In this document: in pieces, positions 7,194 through 10,881 of the stretch | Layout of the letters: each line of letters begins with the position of its first letter | Position numbering within the stretch: position 1 is the stretch's first letter | DNA from: Phycisphaerae bacterium | GTDB taxonomy: Bacteria; Planctomycetota; Phycisphaerae; Sedimentisphaerales; SM23-30 | NCBI GenBank assembly: GCA_021736565.1 | Contig: JAIPFO010000089.1 | Location: 1 to 10,881 of the forward strand | Reading direction: 5' to 3' | DNA: 10,881 nt | Position numbers and translations under genes: made by a program | The notes under the pieces: generated by a model | Databases searched by the model: none | Told to the model about the DNA's origin: nothing | The model's input: the letters and a program-made list of their open reading frames with translations, nothing else

Positions 7194-7398
7194 TCGGGGT
7201 GTATTCAGTGGCCTGACTCCATGTTTTATAGACACAGGTAACGGTCGGGGTTCATTTTGACCCAGTGTTACACACCGATATCGCACGGAGGCGATACAAG
7301 CCTGAAAGCTAATAAAGAGCAATAGCAGGCTCGATAGTGCCTGCTATTAGTCACCCTGTGACCGGATCAAAATCCTACAACGATTACGGTTGATGAGG
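7194..7398 (+). ncRNA. Candidate structured RNA of unknown family (small RNA or hppA leader)
   Basis: A series of helices can be read directly. The outer helix, 7194-7203 with 7269-7278, has nine pairs and one G-A mismatch. Within it are CCTG (7212-7215) with CAGG (7235-7238), and GGG-T-TCA (7248-7254) with TGACCC (7258-7263). Right after it come TATCGC/GCGATA (7279-7296, perfect), AATAGCAGGC/GCCTGCTATT (7321-7348, 10 perfect pairs), GTCAC/GTGAC (7350-7362), GGAT/ATCC around CAAA (7364-7375), and CCT-CAAC with GTTG-AGG (7374-7398), which shares two bases with the preceding stem. CAGGCT (7326-7331) can instead pair with AGCCTG (7299-7304), and CTAATA (7309-7314) with TATTAG (7345-7350). Such density and exclusivity suggest a functional RNA. 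I do not recognise the family, and the strand is assumed from the neighbours. Confidence 0.5.
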
Positions 7399-7464
7399 GC
7401 GTTACTGTTAGTTTTTTCAAGGCAAGTGAATGTCCTGCCGTGGCGATTTTTCATTTTTCAAGAG

Positions 7465-7493
7465 ATTTTCTGGGAGAATTCTCCACTGAAAAT
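7465..7493. repeat. Interrupted palindrome in the hppA upstream region
   Basis: The perfect palindrome GGAGAATTCTCC (7473-7484) is flanked by ATTTTC (7465-7470) and GAAAAT (7488-7493), which also pair. It could be an operator for a dimeric regulator or a hairpin in the hppA leader. No T run follows. It lies about 130 bp before the hppA start. Confidence 0.5.
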
Positions 7494-7612
7494 TTGCCCT
7501 TTCGGCCTAAAATAAGACTCCTGCGTCAAAGTAAGGCAAGAGGCCTCTGTCGTTATTGTTTTGTAAATAATGAGATTTAATCAAATATTATAAATTCACA
7601 CTGTTCATTTGA

Positions 7613-7617
7613 AAGGA
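7613..7617 (+). promoter_or_regulatory. Shine-Dalgarno site fixing the hppA start
   Basis: AAGGA lies 8 nt before GTG 7626 but only 2 nt before an in-frame TTG at 7620, so GTG 7626 is the likely start codon. Confidence 0.75.
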
Positions 7618-7625
7618 ATTTGGTT

Positions 7626-10199
7626 GTGAGAAAGTCAAGAAGTAAAAGCTGTTTCGTACTACTTATGATGGTAGCGGCAGTTGTTTTGTTAACGGGTCCG
7701 ATTGCCATGGCGGCGGATGGCGATACGGCGACAACAAAGGGTTGGTGGCCCGAAGGTTTGCCTGTGATATGGCTTATCGCACCGATTATGGCATTTGTAG
7801 CACTTGGCTTTGCAGTCAAGTTCTATTTAGAAGTCAAAGGGGCTAATCCGGGCGATGAAGACATGCAGAGGATTGCCAAATATGTTACTGAAGGTGCTCT
7901 GGCCTATCTGCTTCGTCAGTATAAAGTGGTTGGAGTATTCTTTGCAATTGTTGCCGGTATTCTTTACTGGATGGGTCAGATTGGAGTTCAGCATCAGATC
8001 GTTTGTGTGGCTTTCCTTTCCGGTGGTTTCTTCTCAGGCCTTTGTGGCTGGTTTGGAATGAAAACAGCTACCCTTGCCTCTAACCGTACAGCTCAGGGTG
8101 CAAAAGAAGGTCTTAATAGGGGCCTTACCGTCGCATTCCGTGCCGGTGCCGTTATGGGTATGGTTGTTGTTGGTTTCGGTCTTATCGATATCTGTGCATG
8201 GTTCATTGGTCTTAATTATTTTACAGACATGGGTTTGGTTGAGATTACTGTCGTTATGCTGACATTCGGCATGGGTGCAAGTTCTCAGGCCTTATTCGCC
8301 CGTGTGGGTGGTGGTATCTATACCAAGGCCGCTGACGTAGGTGCTGACCTGGTGGGTAAAGTTGAAGCGGGTATTCCGGAAGATGATCCCCGTAACCCGG
8401 CGACTATCGCTGACAATGTGGGTGATAATGTGGGTGATGTAGCCGGTATGGGTGCTGACCTGTATGAGAGTTACTGTGGTTCGATTCTTGCCACGATGGC
8501 TCTTGGTGTATCTGCTGCGGTATCATTGGGTCTTGAAAGAGCTCAGATCCTTCAGCTTCTTGCCGCTCCAATGGTTCTGGCGGGTGTGGGTATCCTTCTC
8601 TCAATTATTGGTATTTACATGGTTCGCACTAAAGATGGTGCGAGCATGAAACAACTTATGAATGCCTTGATGACCGGTGTTATGGGTTCAAGTGTTCTTA
8701 TCCTTATTGCTGCATTTTTTGTATGTAAGTATATGTTTGGTGATATTGCACAGGTTAATGGGATGGGTATTTTTGGATCCATCTGCACAGGTATGATCTC
8801 AGGTCTTATCATTGGTAAGGCGACAGAGATTTACACGTCTTATGACTTTAAACCTACTCAGCAAGTGGCTAAGAATGCCGAGACGGGTGCTGCGACGGTT
8901 ATTATCTCTGGTCTGGCAGAAGGTATGAAGAGTACCTGGATGTCACTCTTGACCGTCATTGTTGCTATCATGCTTGCCTATAACTTTGCCGGTGGTGCGG
9001 GTAATACCTTGCTGGGTCTTTATGGTGTTGGTATTGCGGCTGTCGCTATGCTGGCAACATTGGGTATCACCCTGGCAACCGATGCTTATGGCCCTATCGC
9101 TGATAATGCCGGTGGTAATGCCGAGATGACCGGGCAGGATCCAGAAGTTCGCAAACGAACGGATGCCCTTGACTCACTGGGTAATACAACCGCGGCGATG
9201 GGTAAAGGGTTTGCCATTGGTTCGGCGGCTTTAACCGCTCTTGCTCTTATGGCAGCCTATGTCGAAGAGGTTCGTATCGGTCAGGTTCGTGAAGCGGAAG
9301 TCGGAATCGTGGAAATATATAAAGCCGAAACCCCCGAAGTGGGTGATGCGATCTATATTGGTGCCGGTAAATTCTCTGTCGCTGAAATGGTTGGTGATGA
9401 CGTTGTTGGTATGGGCTATATGGGTTTAGTTATGCCGAAACTGCCTGAAGGCGTTACGCTGGAAAAAGGCAAAGTGGCTATAGTCGTTGATGAAGCTGAC
9501 GACGAGAAATTACATGCCGCGACGATTACGGTTGATGGCGTTGGTTATCATGCGTCACTGGTCGCATCTGAAAATGCGACATTGCGTCAGTTTATGGATT
9601 TCTATGCGGTGAACCTGATGAATCCTAAGGTGCTTTGCGGTATCTTTGCCGGTGTTCTTCTGGTATTCCTCTTTAGTGCGATGACCATGAACGCCGTTGG
9701 CCGTGCGGCGATGGCGATGGTGAACGAAGTGCGTCGTCAGTTCCGTGAGATTCCAGGTATCCTGGAAGGTAAGGCGGTGCCTGAATATGCCAAGTGTGTT
9801 GCCATCTCAACGGCAGGTGCCCAGAAGGAAATGATCATTCCGTCCCTCCTGGCTCTTACCGTACCGGTGATCGTGGGGCTGTTCCTGGGAGTTGCCGGTG
9901 TGCTTGGTCTTCTGGTGGGTGGTCTATCATGTGGATTTGCCATGGCCATCTTCATGGCCAATGCAGGTGGAGCATGGGACAATGCCAAGAAGTACATCGA
10001 AACTGGCGCTCATGGCGGCAAGGGCTCTGATGCCCATAAGGCTTCAGTTGTAGGCGATACCGTGGGTGATCCGTTCAAAGATACCTCCGGGCCTAGTCTG
10101 AACATTCTTATCAAGTTGATGAGTATGGTCTCGGTTGTATTTGCCGGATTGATCGTCAAATTTGCTCCGATGATTGCCGAATGGGTTGGCTTAGGCTAA
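7626..10199 (+). CDS. hppA: K+-dependent-type membrane-bound pyrophosphatase (Na+ and/or H+ pump)
   Basis: 857 residues from GTG 7626. The enzyme couples cytoplasmic pyrophosphate hydrolysis to ion export. Hallmarks are DVGADLVGKVEAGIPEDDP (237-255), DNVGDNVGD (263-271), DAYGPIADNAGGNAEM (486-501) and VGDTVGDPFKDTSGPS (809-824), the Mg-PPi site motifs of the family. In GNTTAAMGKG (519-528) the residue after GNTT is Ala and the one three further on is Gly, the K+-dependent type. The Glu in LYESY (281) sits where Na+-pumping relatives carry it. An N-terminal hydrophobic stretch ending near AMA/ADGD looks like a signal peptide, which fits because the family's N terminus is extracytoplasmic. About 110 residues (547-655) form an inserted loop after TM12, making the protein longer than the usual 670-730 residues. 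Codons favour GGT and CTT, suggesting high expression. A strong terminator follows. The family is certain; the ion is not. Confidence 0.97.
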   Translation: MRKSRSKSCFVLLMMVAAVVLLTGPIAMAADGDTATTKGWWPEGLPVIWLIAPIMAFVALGFAVKFYLEVKGANPGDEDMQRIAKYVTEGALAYLLRQYKVVGVFFAIVAGILYWMGQIGVQHQIVCVAFLSGGFFSGLCGWFGMKTATLASNRTAQGAKEGLNRGLTVAFRAGAVMGMVVVGFGLIDICAWFIGLNYFTDMGLVEITVVMLTFGMGASSQALFARVGGGIYTKAADVGADLVGKVEAGIPEDDPRNPATIADNVGDNVGDVAGMGADLYESYCGSILATMALGVSAAVSLGLERAQILQLLAAPMVLAGVGILLSIIGIYMVRTKDGASMKQLMNALMTGVMGSSVLILIAAFFVCKYMFGDIAQVNGMGIFGSICTGMISGLIIGKATEIYTSYDFKPTQQVAKNAETGAATVIISGLAEGMKSTWMSLLTVIVAIMLAYNFAGGAGNTLLGLYGVGIAAVAMLATLGITLATDAYGPIADNAGGNAEMTGQDPEVRKRTDALDSLGNTTAAMGKGFAIGSAALTALALMAAYVEEVRIGQVREAEVGIVEIYKAETPEVGDAIYIGAGKFSVAEMVGDDVVGMGYMGLVMPKLPEGVTLEKGKVAIVVDEADDEKLHAATITVDGVGYHASLVASENATLRQFMDFYAVNLMNPKVLCGIFAGVLLVFLFSAMTMNAVGRAAMAMVNEVRRQFREIPGILEGKAVPEYAKCVAISTAGAQKEMIIPSLLALTVPVIVGLFLGVAGVLGLLVGGLSCGFAMAIFMANAGGAWDNAKKYIETGAHGGKGSDAHKASVVGDTVGDPFKDTSGPSLNILIKLMSMVSVVFAGLIVKFAPMIAEWVGLG

Positions 10200-10246
10200 T
10201 CCAGATGTTCCAGCTTTGAGCTGTACATGTAATTATGAAATTGATC

Positions 10247-10280
10247 AAACGGCCGATTCAAGACGAATCGGCCGTTTTTT
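10247..10280 (+). terminator. Rho-independent terminator of hppA
   Basis: A perfect 13-bp stem, AAACGGCCGATTC (10247-10259) with GAATCGGCCGTTT (10265-10277), encloses the 5-nt loop AAGAC and runs into a T6 tract. It begins 48 bp after the hppA stop codon. Confidence 0.93.
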
Positions 10281-10443
10281 AATTTACAACGAAAAAGGCC
10301 GCGACCTTCAAAAAAGTGTCCTTGATGATGGTTGCGTCAGAAGCGACATGTAAAAAAGTCGACGAAAAACCTTGGGCAGGGGCGCAACATCGCTTTTTTG
10401 ATGTTGGGGTCAATTATATTTTGATATAATCATATTTTACCTG

Positions 10444-10472
10444 TTGACATTACATTTTAACTTTGATAAAAT
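10444..10472 (+). promoter_or_regulatory. Strong sigma70-type promoter for tRNA-Pro
   Basis: The consensus -35 TTGACA (10444-10449), an exact 17-bp spacer and the -10 TAAAAT (10467-10472) give a start near 10479, about 84 nt before the tRNA. A long 5' leader would have to be removed by processing. Confidence 0.8.
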
Positions 10473-10562
10473 ACGAAACTTAATAATTTTACCTGGCTTT
10501 GCCTGTGGGAACATCATCAATTCCCTGATCCGCATCGAGCCATGGGTAAGATCGATCATCCA

Positions 10563-10637
10563 CGGGGTGTAGCTCAGCTTGGCTAGAGCGCTGCGTTTGG
10601 GACGCAGAAGTCGAAGGTTCGAATCCTTTCACCCCGA
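10563..10637 (+). tRNA. tRNA-Pro, anticodon UGG
   Basis: A full cloverleaf can be drawn. The acceptor stem is CGGGGTG/CACCCCG, with the C1-G72 pair typical of bacterial tRNA-Pro. The D stem is GCTC/GAGC, the anticodon stem CTGCG/CGCAG with loop TTTGGGA (anticodon at 10598-10600), and the T stem GAAGG/CCTTT with TTCGAAT. The discriminator is A73 at 10637. CCA is not encoded. The tRNA reads CCN proline codons, chiefly CCA and CCG. Confidence 0.97.
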
Positions 10638-10644
10638 TTTTTTG

Positions 10645-10680
10645 TAAAGCCTTGTAATAAAAAGAATTACAAGGCTTTAT
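10645..10680 (+). terminator. Hairpin terminator after tRNA-Pro
   Basis: TAAAGCCTTGTAAT (10645-10658) and ATTACAAGGCTTTA (10666-10679) form a perfect 14-bp stem around a 7-nt A-rich loop. The T tract after it is poor (TCTTTTG), but the flanking T residues at 10638-10643 would serve the opposite strand, so it may work in both directions between the tRNA and the convergent gene. Confidence 0.75.
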
Positions 10681-10721
10681 CTTTTGCGGTAATTTTAATT
10701 ATTGATTTAATTGTATTTAAT

Positions 10722-10760
10722 TTTATGCAGTATTTATGCAGTATGAAATTTTTATGTAGG
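10722..10760. repeat. Tandem 11-bp direct repeat TTTATGCAGTA with a degenerate third copy
   Basis: TTTATGCAGTA occurs at 10722-10732 and again, with no gap, at 10733-10743. A related TTTATGTAGG lies at 10751-10760. The repeats sit between the tRNA hairpin and the end of a minus-strand gene, in very AT-rich sequence. They could be protein-binding repeats or chance in low-complexity DNA. Confidence 0.5.
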
Positions 10761-10817
10761 TTTTTTAGTCATTTTAAATTGCCTGTTCCTTGCCTATTGT
10801 TCATTGTTCACTGATAT

Positions 10818-10881
10818 TTACTCCTCCGCAATCTCCCCAAGATCCATCGCATTTATCGTAAGCAACGCCTTCTGCGTACAC
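10818..10881 (-). CDS. C-terminal end of an unidentified minus-strand gene (partial)
   Basis: Reading the minus strand from the window edge gives 20 residues, CTQKALLTINAMDLGEIAEE, then TAA (complement of 10818-10820). The composition is protein-like and the gene would converge on the tRNA, whose hairpin at 10645-10679 could end both transcripts. Genes directly 3' of a tRNA and facing it are often integrases, but nothing in these residues shows that. Too short to identify. Confidence 0.4.
   Translation of the reverse strand, partial: CTQKALLTINAMDLGEIAEE

Larger units (their letters stand above)
7113..7625. other. Non-coding stretch of 513 bp between rpsU and hppA
   Basis: I see no supportable gene on either strand. 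The stretch is unusually rich in inverted repeats: a hairpin at 7168-7190, the multi-helix candidate RNA at 7194-7398, and a long interrupted palindrome at 7465-7493. A T6 run at 7412-7417 after an imperfect stem could end a small transcript. The hppA promoter probably lies at its AT-rich 3' end (TATTAT at 7586-7591, TTGTAA at 7561-7566), but the spacing of 19 bp is poor. Confidence 0.6.
10200..10562. other. Non-coding stretch of 363 bp between hppA and tRNA-Pro
   Basis: This stretch contains the hppA terminator (10247-10280), a lone hairpin CAACATC/GATGTTG (10385-10391 with 10400-10406) around a T-rich loop, and the tRNA promoter (10444-10472). A small CAGC/GCTG hairpin lies at 10211-10223. 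No coding frame is credible. Confidence 0.6.

Noticed and set aside
7286..7349. Resemblance to a cyclic-di-GMP-I (GEMM) riboswitch around CAAGCC-GCTAA
   Set aside because: The short match is not backed by the conserved GGCAAACC and GGACGCAAAGCC segments or by the two-hairpin layout of that class.
7388..7400. Hammerhead-like GATGAG near the end of the candidate RNA
   Set aside because: The matching GAAAC core and the three required helices are missing.
7620..7625. TTG 7620 as the hppA start
   Set aside because: Only 2 nt separate it from the Shine-Dalgarno site; GTG 7626 has normal spacing.

Overview
The window looks like chromosomal DNA from a planctomycete, most likely of the class Phycisphaerae. 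Three signs point there: the end of a PEP-CTERM protein, two large exported proteins that each finish in the short dockerin-like module (D-x-N/T-x-D-C-x-V-x-x-x-D-F/L ... WL) common in that group, and a membrane pyrophosphatase with an N-terminal signal-like extension and an extra loop domain. This placement is inference from protein style; there is no rRNA here.

All five genes whose function or family can be read are on the + strand. Bases 1-3498 hold the tail of a PEP-CTERM protein followed 71 bp later by a 1052-residue exported protein. That protein has FG-GAP/VCBS repeats, thrombospondin-3-type calcium repeats, a polysaccharide-deacetylase-like domain, an Ig-like domain and a dockerin-like pair, and its gene ends at a strong terminator (3553-3588). 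Bases 3934-6477 encode a second exported protein built as two seven-bladed RCC1-type propellers, each followed by a Kre9/Knh1-like Ig domain, with one dockerin-like loop at the end. These three look like cell-surface or matrix proteins.

The second half is housekeeping. A short gene at 6939-7112 encodes ribosomal protein bS21. Then comes a 513-bp non-coding stretch rich in inverted repeats, followed by hppA (7626-10199), a K+-dependent-type membrane pyrophosphatase that pumps Na+ and/or H+, and a strong terminator. A near-consensus promoter (10444-10472) then drives a tRNA-Pro(UGG) gene with its own hairpin. The last 64 bases are the 3' end of an unidentified minus-strand gene.

The most interesting non-coding signals flank rpsU. 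A nested three-helix fold lies just upstream of its start (6814-6891). Downstream, at 7194-7398, there is an apparent multi-helix RNA in which one CAGGC segment can pair with either of two GCCTG partners, the layout expected of a switching leader or a structured small RNA. I could not match it to a known family. No CRISPR array, IS element or complete mobile element was seen.
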